DNA of 64,000 bases. Source: Chamaecrista fasciculata. Lineage: Eukaryota; Streptophyta; Magnoliopsida; Fabales; Fabaceae. The stretch spans positions 39,519 through 103,518 of the forward strand of contig QANZ01051343.1 of assembly GCA_003254925.1 (NCBI GenBank), written 5' to 3'. Below, one piece after another: positions 21,800-33,329 of the stretch. Every line of letters begins with the position of its first letter. Position 1 is the stretch's first letter. The notes below the pieces were generated by a model. The model worked only from the letters and a program-made list of their open reading frames with translations. It had not been told where the DNA came from and did not search any database. Both the position numbers and the translations under genes were made by a program.

Positions 21800-23405
21800 T
21801 GTAAACTACAAATGGAATAGATCCCATTGATGGTGATCATTCGTAGTCAATAAAATTGTAGCTCCGATATCATAAGATATTGGTGTCCCAAATGCACTCT
21901 TACTCTATTTTTTTTATTCCTTAATAAGAATCATATATAATCTCATGAATTATATCTTACAGTTTGTGTATATATGTAGAACCTTAAGTAAGAATAATGT
22001 GTCGGATTTTATTTTGTTATTCCACGATTAATGTGATAAGTGTAAAATAATGACATATTTACAAGACATGTATACCTCTAAAGCTTATAGGTTTAGGATG
22101 ATTGGTTGAATATGATTATTAAATAATTAATAATATAGTTTAATAAATAATTTAATTATTAAAAAAATTAGATAATATAATAACTTTTTAAAATGAGTTC
22201 ATGAGTTAAATTTTTTTTTTTTGTCAAAGTTTGAGTTAAGTTGAGTTAACCCTTCTTAGTCATGACTCAATATTTTATAAGGCAATATTTTATCACATTT
22301 GCAATTGTTATAAAATGTTGTGAAAATATATGAATTTTTTTGTTTGAATATTTTTTTAATTCTTATTATTTTATTTACTGATTTACTGATTTACTATATT
22401 ATTTCTAATTGCTAAAGTTTCACGACATCAATCCAATCCAACTCTTATTTCTCCCGGATTTTGTGGTTTTTTTAGCAAATTATACTTGATTAGTTTAAAA
22501 CTTTTTATATTTGTAAAACCCACGCTATCTCAACTAGTTCATGAGAAATATACAACTATACAAGACGAAAATGTAAAGAAGGATCCAATCTTCTTTAGTA
22601 CACCCGTCACCCCTCAAGTTTGTTAGTCTAACATTTCTTACTTTATTATATTTAATTATTATTGGTTTAATTAGGAAAGAATGAAAAAGAAAAAAACAAA
22701 AGTGTTCCATCCACGCATGTTTCCTTCAATTATCTGTCTCTGGAATGTTCTACTAAATTTTTCTTTTAGATGTATTTTTACTTTAAAACGTAGAATCAGG
22801 CACAAAAATAGACAAACACTGCAACAACAAAAAAATCCACACTCCAATTTAATAAAGTAGGGCATCACGTGGGGACCTAACAGTAATACAAACGGACAGA
22901 CAAAACCAACCAATCAAAAACAAAATTATTATTACCAGTCTAAACTCTAAAAGGTCAATATTGGAATTTCAAACTAAGATATTTCATTTGTTTAACTTTT
23001 TTCCTTTCATAATCGAATTCTACAATAAGAATGAAGAATAAATGAACAATAATTATTAATAAGGCGTTGTGAGATGAGACAGAGAGAAGGACATGAAAAG
23101 AGTATTACAATAATATAATATTCTCAACCTACGTATCATTATGATATGTACATATATTATATGAAGCAAATGTCTCCTAAACGATGCATAACAGCTACAC
23201 AATCCTCTGTCACTTTCCTAATAATGCCAACAAAATTTAGAGGCATGTCTTTTCATCATCTCAATTCTCATTAGTCATTACATCACATAATAATAATAAT
23301 AACATTATTACTACTAACTTCTACGAAAACGGCTACTACTACTAATTATAATAATAAAGATTCTCACAGTAAAAAGGGTTGGCTCCCAATGCAATGCTCC
23401 ACGCG
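21800..23405. other. Intergenic, no gene seen
   Basis: AT-rich DNA between the kinase pseudogene and the 3' end of the GIL1-like gene. No supported coding region. Confidence 0.5.
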
Positions 23406-23441
23406 CTTTTCTTTTCTTTTCTTTTCCTTTCTTTTCTTTTC
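23406..23441. repeat. (TTTTC)n microsatellite
   Basis: Pyrimidine repeat of CTTTT units, about 170 bp downstream of the GIL1-like stop codon. Confidence 0.85.
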
Positions 23442-23614
23442 ACCAACACTTCAGTCCTTAAATTAAGAGAAAATCTATTTTATAATCCTTAAATTTATCT
23501 CAAAATTACGATTTAATCCTTGAAGACTAAAAGATATATTTCCGTAATACAAGGATTCAATCATAATTATAGGACAAATTTAAAGACTAACATACACATA
23601 TATACCATATTATG

Positions 23615-25060
23615 CTACCTTTGCTTCTTGGAAGTGTGCTTGTTCTTTTTGACAATGGTTTGTGATTGCTGTGAGAGATAGACTTGGCATTGTATAACGG
23701 TTTTACCAATTCTGAACCCAGGAACCACAGTGAAAGCAACTTGTGGATATGATAATGATTCCAATGTCTGTGTTTGATCTGAATCTGAAGATGCCAACAT
23801 CATCTCATCATCATTCACACCTTCCATGTACACATCAGAGAATCTGCATCCTTTCCTGAGTTGAAAAATTGATGCTTGGGGTTCGAACGAAAACGCCAAG
23901 CAATGCAGGAGCCACACCCTCTTCGCCATCTCGGCAAAACACGTGAAGAAGCTTGTGTCTGGAAATTCTCCAGCATTTAATAGATTTCTATGCCTCAGGT
24001 CGCCAAAGAACGATGATTCCATTTTAGAATGAACTAGTCGCAAGTACTTGACCCGGCAAAACTTGGCGAAGGGAGATCGAGGATTCTCGGCTAGATACGC
24101 CTTCGCTTTGAGGGATTTTAGTTCATTGAATCTTGAAAAGAACACTTGCCTCTTGTTTCGATCCGGGAGAGACTCGTTCGGAAGCAAGAAATTAGGAAAC
24201 TGGAAGGAGTCAAACATTTCCCTGCAAACAAATGACTCTATTGCAAAACATTTGTGATCCTCTTTTAAATAAACTACATTCTGTTCAATAGCATTCACCG
24301 TGGCATCGATGTCCCAGCCGCCACATCTCATCTCATCAACGATCAACCTCACAAAGCTTCGAATCGACCTTACTGTCTGTCTAAGAACAGTACTAAAATG
24401 GCTTGGACTTAGTCCTGAAATATGAAGATTATCAAGCACACATAATGAGCCACTTTGGTTTAGTTTCTTATCAATTGACCTGTTCTGCTTTTTCACTTCC
24501 TCCAGCTTCTCCCGAAGAAACACAACCTCGGATTCCTTTAGCCTAACCTGAGATTCCAACTTCTTCCCCATGATCTCATAAGTCTTTATAACACTCTGAT
24601 GCTCCTTCAATTCTGCTTCAAGCATTGCCGTCTCAGGAGAAGGATCAAATTGCTTTTTTAAATAGCACTGCTTAAGCTCAGACAGGTTCTTCAACTCAGA
24701 GACGAGCAATCGGTCGGCTGCTTGAATGCCATCGGGTTCGTATGGCGACTGAGCATACTGAAGCTGGGCATATGCAGCTTTAACAGATGAAATGCTAGCA
24801 AAAAGTTTTGCTAGCAGCGCTTCCATGGCTACTCTTTCTTGAAGCTCTTCGTCGTCATCTATGTTGAAAGACCGAGACCAGTTCATTGAAATCTTTTCCA
24901 CATTTCTGATTTCATCCTTGACATCTGCATCAGACTTAAAATTCCTCAATCCATCCACAGGGGCGATTCCAGAAAGTGTTCGTCTATGAAGAACTTTTGC
25001 AATGGTGCGAGCCAATTTACTCTTGTTGGGTGTCACGGCTGAAGGGTGGACCGATTCCAT
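23615..25060 (-). CDS. GIL1: GIL1-like DUF641 protein (481 aa)
   Basis: Member of the plant-specific DUF641 family of GRAVITROPIC IN THE LIGHT 1 and IRK-interacting protein, which act in light/phytochrome control of gravitropism and in receptor-kinase partnerships. Visible parts: a basic N-terminus (NKSKLARTIAKVLHRRT), the DUF641 core at residues 77-137 (AMEALLAKLFASISSVKAAYAQLQ then IQAADRLLVSELKNLSELKQ), a charged coiled coil at about 145-200, a second conserved block at about 218-290 (HFSTVLRQTVRSIRSFVRLI, KCFAIESFVCREMFDSFQFP), and a C-terminal PGFRIGKTVIQCQVYLS segment. No membrane helix. Length matches the family. The start is the ATG at 25060: the frame is open six codons further to a TTG, but that stretch is a splice acceptor. 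Single coding exon with an intron in the leader. Intact. Confidence 0.9.
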   Translation of the reverse strand: MESVHPSAVTPNKSKLARTIAKVLHRRTLSGIAPVDGLRNFKSDADVKDEIRNVEKISMNWSRSFNIDDDEELQERVAMEALLAKLFASISSVKAAYAQLQYAQSPYEPDGIQAADRLLVSELKNLSELKQCYLKKQFDPSPETAMLEAELKEHQSVIKTYEIMGKKLESQVRLKESEVVFLREKLEEVKKQNRSIDKKLNQSGSLCVLDNLHISGLSPSHFSTVLRQTVRSIRSFVRLIVDEMRCGGWDIDATVNAIEQNVVYLKEDHKCFAIESFVCREMFDSFQFPNFLLPNESLPDRNKRQVFFSRFNELKSLKAKAYLAENPRSPFAKFCRVKYLRLVHSKMESSFFGDLRHRNLLNAGEFPDTSFFTCFAEMAKRVWLLHCLAFSFEPQASIFQLRKGCRFSDVYMEGVNDDEMMLASSDSDQTQTLESLSYPQVAFTVVPGFRIGKTVIQCQVYLSQQSQTIVKKNKHTSKKQR

Positions 25061-25063
25061 CTG

Positions 25064-27017
25064 CTGAAAATTAGCCAAGAATCCAAGTGAATATGAGAAT
25101 TATGTAATGTGTTTTATCATTTATCCATGTATTAGATAGAACTCATAAGGGAGAAATAAAGTAAGAAGATGATGGTGATCATAATGATGAACATGCCCCA
25201 GAAAAGAAAAAAGCAATATGCTTTAAGTCTTTAACACTTAGATTGAAACCATTGATGAAGGATGGGAATTTCTTTTTGTTCTTCATCTTAAAAAGTGTCT
25301 AAATCTTGTCTCAACAACACGGGAGATCAAGAGGACAAGGGAGCTAAAACAAGAGAAAAATGGATTAAAAGTTCAATGTTCAATGTTTCACACTAAGCAT
25401 CATACTGAAATGACAAGCTTTAGCATAAACCTAGATAAGAAAAGAGGAGTTTAATAAAAAAAGCAGGGGACAAGAAAGAAGATTCAGTGAATGAATCAGC
25501 TTTAACAAAAGAAAAAAAAAACACATGCTTCTTCAAAGAAGAAAGAAGCTTCAAAGTTTGTATATACAAAGTAACAGACCCTAATTTAACAGAAACTTTA
25601 CTTTTTCCTGATTTGAGAAAATGCACAGGCCTTGTTTAGTTTCCTAAAGTTCCGATACTATTCATCTTCTTGATTAGAAGGCAAACTCACTTCAAAAACA
25701 CTTTAAAAAATAATTGAAAGACAAATCATTAAAAGTGAAACAATTCTTGTTGAACAGTCTATTATATTAGATGGAAAATTAGGTATGATTAGCTATTATT
25801 ATAATCCCATTTAAAACTCTCACACTAGGGGAATTAAATTTCTCATAAAAGCAAAAAAAAGTTTAAAAAGTCAGATTCATAACTCATAGGATTCCCTGAG
25901 GCCTTCCATATTCAAGATCTAAAATCAAAGATCTGGTCTTATAGTAACTCGGTAATTGGCAGCCTGTGCTTATTACAATGGGACCCACCCACCAAAGTGA
26001 ATGTCTGACAGACATGAAGAAGCTAAAAAGCTTTTCACACTTCACTATCAGACAATGTGAAAAATGAACATCACAGTCACTACTAGTGTGATCTATCTAT
26101 CTATCTAACTGCAAGGGATTTGAGGGATACTCTTTTGGTATTATGCATGGTGTAATTTTATGATAATGGATCCTTTTATAGACACAAGACATGAGATTGA
26201 GGGACCTATTATAAAAAAAAAAAGAGATTGAGGGACCCACTGGAGATGTGGGGTCCAATTTAGACTCACCCCCACTCAAGTAGGCAACACATGCTATGTG
26301 TTAAAACGGTCAGATTTATTCTTGAGAGCAATTGAGAGGATCAAATCTAAGTCCAACATTTCATGTTTATACTAGAAAGACAAACATGTTTTTGTAAACA
26401 TTGTGATATCTCTCTCACATGGCAAACATCACCACCTCATGAGCACTTAGGCTGCTTGCAACTGTACCTAAGTGGTATGTATGTGATTTTTTTTGTTACC
26501 TTAAAGACAACTAATTCAAACTCAACCCATGTCGCGCACCTGATTACAGTACTATAGTTAGTGAGAGAGTCTCCTAATAAGAGGAACAGTATTCACAAGT
26601 TGCGAATAACACTCGGATCAACTCAATTTGTCTGTATGTGTGATATGAACACCACCTTTCTGACTCACATCACATGTTTTCACTATTACTATCATTTCAA
26701 AATCCACAAGGACAGACATCCAAATCAGTACTATTTCAAGTCAAGAAAATAAAAAGAAAAAAATATATCTTGAGACCTTAAGAGGCATGAATCCATTTTC
26801 TTAAATTTCAACAGCAACCTCCGTTCAAAGTTTAAAGCAATCAGAAGAAGTCACTAACTATAGTTGCTTGAAAGTTTCGTTTGTCACCCAATGTAATAGA
26901 TAATCAAATTCAAGCCTGTTTCTACTAATTTTACTTAGGACTGTTAGAGAAATTTCATGAAAGTTAGAATAAAGAAGATAATTTATTCAAGTATCAAGGG
27001 AAACTAAACTACCATAC
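25064..27017 (-). other. Leader (5' UTR) intron of the GIL1-like gene
   Basis: On the minus strand the donor is CTCAAG|GTATGG (exon end 27018) and the acceptor is CTAATTTTCAG|CAG directly before the ATG. The acceptor is a NAGNAG pair, so the last three leader bases may be optional. An intron of about 2 kb in the leader fits plant genes with intron-mediated expression. The interior shows no other gene, only short frames on both strands. Inferred from splice consensus, not from transcripts. Confidence 0.65.
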
Positions 27018-27900
27018 CTTGAGAAATGTCCCGTGGGGTAAATGAAAGTGTCAACGTCTCTCCATTGTGAAACGTAAATCTCAAGAAAACAGAGTCAAAG
27101 CTGGGACCTTAGATTACGCTGTAACAAAAACAAAGCACCCCACATTAGGAAAAACATCAAGAACAACCACCAGAAAAAAAAAAAACGAAAAAAATAGACT
27201 CGACTCCAAACGGGAAAAACAACACAACACCACACCACCCAAACGCAGAAATAATGATTACACCTACCAACTCGCACAACCCAAGACGAAGGAGATTAGA
27301 AGAAGAAGAAATCACCAAATAAAAAAAAAATTATTGAAAAAAGAATCGAAGAACCGAATGAGTAGTGAGCGAAGTAGAATCATACCCAGAAGAGAAGGCT
27401 TCTGATTTAGAAAATGGGATGGAGAATATGAATGAGCTGAGCAAATAAAAATGGAAATGGAGGGGTTTTCTTTGTTTCTTTCTAACCTAAGTGAGAAACT
27501 GGTTTCTTCTTCATGTGACCTATACTCCAAATCTCTTCATGTGACCTATACTCCAAATCTCTTCAATGCATCCAAAAATGACCTACCTACGCTCTGCTCT
27601 GCTCTGTGAATCTACTATTTCCTTTTCTTTTTTTCTATTTCGTTTTTTCTTTCTCTCTCTCTATCTCTTCGTTTTCCTGTGGGAATAACAAAGCCCACTT
27701 CCAAACGTACCAACGGGTCTTTAGTACCCTTTCACCGAGACAGAAAGACCACAGCTGGAGGAGAGAGAGAGGGAAAAATGTAGAGAGAGAGAGAGTTTCG
27801 AGGAATGGGAATGCGAGAGAGAGAGAATCAAAGTAAAGAAAGAAAGAAGCAGACCAGAGCGAAGAAAATAGAGGGAACGAATATGAGAGAGAGAAAACAA
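27018..27900 (-). promoter_or_regulatory. Probable leader exon and promoter of the GIL1-like gene
   Basis: Upstream of the donor at 27018 lies purine/pyrimidine-rich DNA; on the minus strand it is rich in CT tracts (27640-27670, 27750-27900), common in plant 5' leaders and core promoters. No clear TATA box was fixed, so the transcript start is unknown. A basic 112-aa plus-strand frame here (27067-27405) is low-complexity and not called. Confidence 0.45.
27509..27560. repeat. 26-bp tandem duplication in the leader/promoter
   Basis: CTTCATGTGACCTATACTCC plus six more bases is repeated perfectly at 27509-27534 and 27535-27560. The perfect identity indicates a recent event within the regulatory region of the GIL1-like gene. 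Confidence 0.9.
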
Positions 27901-28404
27901 TTTTTTAGACCGTATTTGAATTTAAAAAATTATGATGAAAATTTATAATCTCATCTCCAAATTTATATCGAATGAACAAATTAAATATTAATTTATCAAA
28001 AAATAAATTATATGTTAAATAATAAAATATATAATTTAATTTTAAAATATTTCAATTCTTAAGAATAATTTTATCCTTAAATTTATAGTATATTGATATT
28101 TTCTTAGACTAAATCATTAATAATTATAATAATTTAAAAATTAAATGATATATTTTAATTATTTAAAAATTAATTTATTGATTTAATATAAATCTAAAAA
28201 TTAAGTAAAAATTTTTTAAAAAAAATTCGTTGTAAATTTATAATTTTGTGAATTATCATCAATTTTGAGAGAAAAAAGAATAAGAATTAAAAAGAGGAAG
28301 AGAGAGAGAGCGTTGGGAAATGAAAAGACCAGACAGAGAGAAGAGAGAGAGAGACGTGGAGTCGCTTTCGAGAAATTATTGGTACTTAAGTGCCCTTGTG
28401 CTCT

Positions 28405-28725
28405 TTACATTTCATTTTGAGGGTGTGTTGTTGTGTCAGATACGTGTCTAATACTCGTGTGACACCGACACGATATATATTCATAAATTTTAAAATATTA
28501 AATTAATTTTTTTGTGACTTTAACATGATAAACAATAAAAAATAATGATACATATGACATATATTATAAATAGATATTATAATTTTAAAGTTTTCATCAA
28601 AATCAATAAATTTTTAATTATTTATATATATAAATATATGCCGTGTCATGCCATGACGTGTCATTGTCTTCGCGTTTGTGTCGTGTCTCATATACCTATC
28701 AGTGTTCATGCTCCATATGTTACTG
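28405..28725. mobile_element. Possible TIR element remnant (GTGTC-rich)
   Basis: GTGTCAGATACGTGTC..GACACCGACACG at the left faces CCGTGTCATG..GTGTCGTGTCTCATAT at the right, in loose inverted order around AT-rich DNA. No target duplication was defined. The stretch 27900-28400 is AT-rich with GA tracts and shows no gene. Confidence 0.35.
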
Positions 28726-29103
28726 TGTTACGCTATTTGATGGATTGGGCGTTGAGGGATGGTATTTTTGGGGAAAGAGGAAGGGTATAAGTGGAAGTTT
28801 GGAAAAGTAACCTGCTGTACGTAAATTCTGAGATCTAACACAGCAGGTTGCAGAATGGAGTGTGGAAGGAAATAAACGGTCAGAAATTGTGAGAGAGGGA
28901 ATGCGTTGTGTGTAAATGTTTGCACTTTAATTCGATGTGACTTCCCTCATTTAGATGATCGACACGTGGGCTGCGGATTTGGGTTGGGAAGCACTAAATG
29001 ATTAAAATTTTTATTTTTTTATTTTTTGAACAGCAAAAGAAAAAAATTGATCCCAAGTCAGTTGTCATAGGCGAAAAGTGACCGAGTGAATCAAACCTCA
29101 TTA

Positions 29104-29117
29104 GCTCCTCACTTTCT
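29104..29117. repeat. LINE target duplication, left copy
   Basis: GCTCCTCACTTTCT is identical to 31904-31917. It touches the poly(T) that represents the LINE tail. Confidence 0.95.
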
Positions 29118-29198
29118 TTTTTTTTTTTTTTGATAATAGTGAAATTCATTAAAAGGAAAGCAATAACATAGGGGTATAACAGTTAGAGGTTATACAGC

Positions 29199-29942
29199 TC
29201 ATCTACCACTAGAGGAAGCAGATAAAATACAAGGCAAGGTTACATCAGAGACGGTAGAGGTATCCCTGCTTGCAGAGTTACAAGTTCTAGGAAAAGCTAA
29301 ATGCATAAAGTCATACAGGCAAGGTAAAGTAATAAAGCTAGGCATAGCTTGAAAGATAGTTTTTGGGCAAAGCTTAGAACGAGCCCAGTTTGCTAAGCAA
29401 TCAGCTGGCTGATTTGCTTCCCTGTAGATATGGTGGATAGAGACCTCTTCAAAGTGTTGCAGGAAACATCTGCAGTTATGAATAAGAGAGAAGAGATGAT
29501 GATGAGTTAGAGAATTCGAATCAGTTATGAGTTTAACAGCAAGAGAGGAATCTGTTTCCACAATGAGATGTGTGATATTTAGATCTTTAGCAAGTTGTAA
29601 GCCATGAAGAATGCTCCAGAGCTCAGCTTTAAGAATGTTTCCTGTACCAAGAAAAATAGAATAACCCGAATACCAGTTTCCATTATAATCTCTTATAATA
29701 CCACCAGCTCCTAAACAATTATCCTTTGCTGATCCATCACAGTTTAATTTAAAGAAAGGAGGAGTAGGTTTAATCCAGTTTATATAAGAAGTGGTTGTAG
29801 TGGGTTCAGCAGTGGAAAAGGAAGAATAAAGGTAATAATATTCAACAGCTTCTGCTTTGCTCGAGTTAATAATAAGAGGAGGATTGAAAGGTTTCTGATT
29901 GAAGATAAACTGATTTCTAGCTAACCAAATATTTCTGATCAT
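29199..29942 (-). pseudogene. LINE RNase H domain
   Basis: 247-codon frame with a plant LINE RNase H domain: FKLNCDGSAKDN (first Asp), LKAELWSILHGLQLAKD (Glu), LIVETDSSLAVKLI (second Asp) and REANQPADCLANWAR (final His/Asp region). It would degrade the RNA strand of the hybrid during retrotransposition. It begins at MIRNIWLARNQFIF, which in intact elements is continuous with the reverse transcriptase; here a frame change near 30060 separates it from the zinc-binding segment. Confidence 0.88.
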
Positions 29943-30036
29943 AATGATGAAGAAGAAAAACCAAGGAATATTATAAATATAAGCTTTTTTCTGAGAACAT
30001 TGAAATTTAAGCCAAACAGGGAAAGGAGAATCATTA

Positions 30037-31903
30037 TTACAGATAGAAGGAGTTCCAAATACTAGAGACTTTGGGACAGAGTCTGAAAAAATGATTTAAA
30101 TCTTCAATGGTATCCTTACAAAGGGGGCATAAAGGAGAAGGGATACAATTTTTTTTTAAAGAGATTTGAGTTGGTAGGTAAGGCATTATTAAGGATATTC
30201 CAGATAAAAAGAGGATAACGAGGGGGAAGTTTGATTTTCCACATCCAAGTATGTTCCGAAGGTGTGTGGTTTTTAAAGAGGGTGAGGTAAGCAGAGGAAG
30301 TGGTGAAAAGACCATTAGTATTAGGTGACCAAGTTAAAGAGTCTTGAATTGTATTAGTTAAATCAAAAGGGGTAGCAGAAATGAGATTTATAATATGAGA
30401 AGGAAGGTTATAAGGGATCAGATTATAGTTTAAAGTACCAGGATGACTAAGGTAGGAGGAAATAGTGTAGGTTAAATGATTATAGGGGAGAGGGCCCATT
30501 AGGATATTAATAAGAGCTCCACAGGGAAGCCAAATATCAGTCCAGAACTTAATAAGATGACCATTGCCCGGAATCCAAATTGAGTTCTTCTTAAGAATGT
30601 TATTGTCTTTATTAATGCTTCTTCTAATATAGGATTTATTGGTCTTATTTTTTTCAAGATTATTTCCATACTTAAGTCTAAGGACATTAGAGTATAGATT
30701 TGATTTATTGGAGAGGATGTTCCATCTAATCTTAGCCATAAAGGAAGCATTAATATGTTGAGATTTTCTAATACCCAAGCCTCCATAAATTTTTGGAGTA
30801 GTAATAGAGTCCCAATTAACATGATGTATTTTTCTAGCAGAATCATCATGGCCCCAAAGAAAGTTACGAGTGATAGAATCTATCTTATTGTGAATAGAGA
30901 CAGGTAAGGAGAAGGATTGCATGGCATGAGAGGAGATAGAGGAAAGAGTAGAGTTAATTAATTGAATTCTACCAGCCATTGATAGAGAATTTCTTTTCCA
31001 GCCTTGAAGTTTAGTGTAGAGATTATTAATGATGAAATTAAAGTCAGATTTATTATAAGAAGGTTTCAGAGGAAGTCCTAAGTAATTTCCGAGAGAAGAA
31101 GAGTTAGGAATATTCATATGGTTATTAACATAGTTTTTGAAGGAGTTGGGGACAGTACTTGAGAACCAAATTTTTGATTCATCTAAGTTAAAATTCAGAT
31201 GGGAAGTGTCAGAGAAGTTTTTAAGACACGAGTGGATGGTGGAGATGTTTTTAGTGGTAGCTTTGGCAAAGAGAAGAATATCATCAGCAAAAAGTAGGTG
31301 TGAGAAGGTAATATTATTGTTGTTTCTACTATTTGTAAAAGAGAAAGGATTCCAGTTTTTGTTATTTACTTCTCCAAGGATTAAGTGATTGAGGTATTCC
31401 ATGGCAAGGATAAAGAGATAGGGAGATATGGGGTCTCCTTGTCTAATACCTCTTTGAGGTTTAAAGCTAGGAAGTTTTCTACCATTAATAGTGGGAGTGT
31501 AATGGAAAGAATGAAAGATAGATTTAATAAGAGTGATCCAGAGGTTAGGGAAGTTAAAAAGCTTGAGCATGTGTAGAATAAAATCCCACGAAATAGTATC
31601 AAAAGCTTTAGTAATGTCAAGCTTGATGACCATCCAACCATTTTTTGATTTAGAGAGGTTCATGGAATGAATAATTTCATGAGCAGTTATAAATAAGTCG
31701 TTTATATGTTTCCCTTTTTGAAAGGCACCTTGAAAAGGAGAGATTAAATTTGAAAGGAAGGGTTTTATTCTGTTAGAGAGAAGTTTTCCTAAAATCTTAT
31801 AATGGGTAAGACAAAGTCCAATGGGTCGAAGGTGGGAAGGTTTGGAGGCATTTTTGATTTTAGGGATAAGACAAAGGATAGTGTTTCCCCACGATTGAGG
31901 GAT
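30037..31903 (-). pseudogene. LINE reverse transcriptase (partial) and zinc-binding region
   Basis: The frame from 31903 to 30116 begins within the fingers (SWGNTILCLIPKIKNASKPS), passes AFDTISW, GIRQGDPISPYLFILAMEYL and the catalytic FADDILLFA, and reaches the thumb and connection region. Near 30150 a T/A homopolymer causes a frame change into the 30315-30037 frame, which holds the zinc-binding CPLCKDTIEDLNHFFRLCP motif. Together with the change near 30060, two frame changes split the coding region. No endonuclease is present. Confidence 0.9.
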
Positions 31904-31917
31904 GCTCCTCACTTTCT
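31904..31917. repeat. LINE target duplication, right copy
   Basis: Perfect copy of 29104-29117. It marks the truncated 5' end of the LINE at 31903. Confidence 0.95.
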
Positions 31918-32632
31918 AGTTAGGTTACAAATTATGCTTTTATTTTATTTTATTTTATTTTTGTAAATTTTGTCATTTATCTTTGGGCAAAACTTATATT
32001 AAGTTTTTTATGTTTGTTATCAAGGCTTTCAATTAACATTTGCCATGCGGTAAAATTTTTTTATATGACCAATCATGATAGAGAAATAATATTAAAGACT
32101 ACTTTTTGCATGACCAATCATTGAAGAGACAAAATGTAATTAAAATTTGTGATCGGAGGAACTTGATAGCAAATATATAAAAAAAAAACTTGATATAAGT
32201 TTTTTCATTTAACATATTTGGTTCCTTATTTTTCTAAAAAGTCTTATTATTAGTCTCACCTTAAATTCTGTCTACCTCTCTCATTAAGTATGACCTAGAC
32301 AATTGATATTGGGGATCAAAATTGCGTGTATATATATATATATATATATAAAAGATCAAAATTGCAGCTTATTTGAAAATAAGGAATCAAAATCGTAACT
32401 TACCTTAAAGAAAATCTCATCCAATTCTCCATGTCATACTTAATGAAAGAAGAGGAATGGAATTTATGGTGAGACTAACGATGACCTTTTGTAAATATAT
32501 GAAACCAATATCCAACCTGACAAAAAGATATAAGACCACATCTATAAAAGATAAAAGATTAGAGTTTAATTTACAATATAAACAAAATATTGAGGACCAA
32601 ATTTGCATTTTGGCCACTTATATAATATACCA
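31918..32632. other. Intergenic with TTTGGTCC-type fragments
   Basis: AT-rich, with a weak inverted pair of ATTTGGTTCC / GAGGACCAAATTTG between about 32217 and 32610 that may be a decayed foldback MITE, and an AT microsatellite near 32330. No gene. Confidence 0.4.
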
Positions 32633-32641
32633 AATCTTTTA

Positions 32642-33320
32642 GGCAAAAGACCCTTTCGTGCCCCTAACGTTTGGGGTCAGTTTCAGTTATGCCCCTAACG
32701 TTTGTTTTGTGTCAATTATTCCCCCAATATGAAACGTTGGTGTCAATCATACCCTAACCTCAATTTTTTTGGGCCAAAGGCCTATTTTGGTCCCTCAAGT
32801 TTGCTCAAAGTTCCGTTTTGGTCCCTCAAGTCTTCGGCGAACTTTTCAGCGAGATACATGGTAGCCCAGACGACTAAGAAAACTCCTAATTCAAGGTTTT
32901 TTTGACCTCTTGAGTTCAATGGCGGCCTTCATTTTGCAAACAAATGACCAAAAAATATGATTTTCGGCGTTTGTGTAATTTTTCGGCGACTATGTAATTT
33001 TTTGGTGGCTTGTCAGTCATTTTTTCACAAAATGGAGGTCGTCATTGAACTCGGGAGATCAAAAAACCTTGGATTAAGAGTTTTGTAGTTGTCGAAGTCG
33101 CCGTGTATCTCGTTGGAAAGTTCGCCAGAGACTTGAGGGTCTAAAACGGAACTTTGAGCAAACTTGAGGAACCAAAATAGGACTTTGGCCCAAAAAAATT
33201 GAAGTTAGGGTATAATTGACACCAACGTTTCACATTGGGGGCATAACTGACATAAAATAAATGTTAAGGACTTAACTGAAACTGACCCCAAACGTTAGGA
33301 GCACGAAAGAATATTTTGCC
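32642..33320. mobile_element. Near-complete palindromic Mutator-like MITE (679 bp)
   Basis: The element starts GGCAAAAGACCCTTTCGTGC and ends GAGCACGAAAGAATATTTTGCC; the arms pair over almost the full length, centred near 32980. AATCTTTTA is perfectly duplicated at 32633-32641 and 33321-33329 (9 bp). Inside each arm a second terminus-like phrase occurs (GGGCCAAAGGCCTATTTTGG / CCAAAATAGGACTTTGGCCC), as if one palindromic element had absorbed another. It encodes no protein. Confidence 0.88.
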
Positions 33321-33329
33321 AATCTTTTA

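Larger units (their letters stand above)
29118..31903 (-). mobile_element. 5'-truncated L1-type LINE with RNase H (2.8 kb)
   Basis: On the minus strand this is the 3' part of a plant L1-like retrotransposon: reverse transcriptase, a CCHC-type zinc-binding region, RNase H, a short 3' UTR (ending ATGAATTTCACTATTATC) and a poly(A) tail next to the 14-bp target duplication. The ORF1 and endonuclease regions are absent because the copy is truncated at its 5' end inside the reverse transcriptase, the usual outcome of incomplete target-primed reverse transcription. The perfect duplication and long open frames indicate a young insertion. It cannot move on its own. Confidence 0.95.

Noticed and set aside
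25061-25078. N-terminal extension (six residues) of the GIL1-like protein starting at 25078
   Set aside because: The first codon is TTG, not ATG, and the stretch GCTAATTTTCAG is a splice acceptor; the first ATG is at 25060.
27067-27405. 112-aa very basic plus-strand frame
   Set aside because: Low-complexity K/R/T-rich reading of A-rich DNA opposite the likely leader exon of the GIL1-like gene; no family, no promoter.
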